Assembly: GCA_026391695.1 (NCBI GenBank)
Contig: JAPLDP010000024.1
Span: forward strand, 1-32,602
Reading direction: 5' to 3'
Origin: Bacteroidota bacterium
GTDB lineage: Bacteria; Bacteroidota; Bacteroidia; Bacteroidales; JAGONC01
Length of the DNA stretch: 32,602 nt
The notes beneath the pieces were generated by a model, which was not told where the DNA came from, made no database searches, and saw only the letters and a list, made by a program, of their open reading frames with translations. Below are positions 32,585 through 32,602 of the stretch, one piece after another. Within the stretch, counting starts at the first letter, position 1. Every line of letters begins with the position of its first letter. The position numbers and the translations under genes are program-made.

Positions 32585-32602
32585 CAACAAAGGTACAAAA
32601 AG
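32577..32602 (+). CDS. Probable start of a truncated gene at the right edge
   Basis: Only the first eight codons (MLHNKGTK) are in the window. The ATG sits in the right arm of a long inverted repeat in an IS-rich region, so a transposase is a reasonable guess. The visible residues are too few to name a family. Confidence 0.35.

Overview
The window reads as chromosomal DNA of a Bacteroidota bacterium, probably an environmental Bacteroidia/Bacteroidales-like lineage. The evidence is a type IX secretion (T9SS) C-terminal sorting domain, a DUF4421 barrel protein, a 361-residue Bacteroidota-style GDP-fucose synthase with its internal insertion, a DnaX beginning MENFIVSARKYRP, and several promoters with the Bacteroidota -7 element TAnnTTTG. 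No rRNA, tRNA, CRISPR array, phage module or replication origin was seen. All family assignments were made by eye from motifs; no database search was run.

Layout. 1-5.5 kb (minus strand): a wtpABC-type tungstate/molybdate importer, a FemAB/GNAT-like acyltransferase and a polysaccharide-deacetylase-like protein. 5.6-12.5 kb (plus strand): dnaX, a PfkB sugar kinase, a PlsC-like acyltransferase, a UDP-N-acetylhexosamine dehydrogenase, gmd and fcl. The last three make nucleotide sugars (UDP-HexNAcA, GDP-L-fucose) for surface glycans, but no glycosyltransferase is present. 12.5-12.9 kb: a gene remnant joining the front of one gene to the back of another.

12.9-20.1 kb (minus strand): the least ordinary region. 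Five tightly packed genes encode a coiled-coil lipoprotein, two small secreted proteins, an 873-residue secreted leucine-rich-repeat (LRR) protein made of three similar modules, and a DUF4421 outer-membrane barrel. A separate gene just upstream encodes a secreted protein of about nine 36-residue repeats. I propose the five genes act as one cell-envelope system; its function is unknown to me.

20.2-26.6 kb: a small membrane protein, an ABC-2 exporter (ATPase plus permease) followed by a LolA-like periplasmic protein, an AI-2E-family permease, a BASS-family transporter and a beta-CASP metallo-beta-lactamase RNase-like protein. 26.7-32.6 kb: an AT-rich, unstable region with a Lys/Pro-rich secreted protein, two copies of a T9SS-secreted protein gene (one destroyed by an 869-bp internal deletion), decayed IS256-family and IS982-family fragments, an orphan secreted protein, and at the right edge the probable start of another gene whose start codon lies in an inverted repeat.

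Two regulatory signals stand out. dnaX carries an in-phase A AAA AAA slippery heptamer with an AGGAG upstream and a -1 frame stop three codons on, which would yield a gamma-like short form. Short 7-8 bp near-tandem repeats sit at functionally sensitive places: inside fcl, over the LRR gene start, and upstream of the beta-CASP gene's -7 element.
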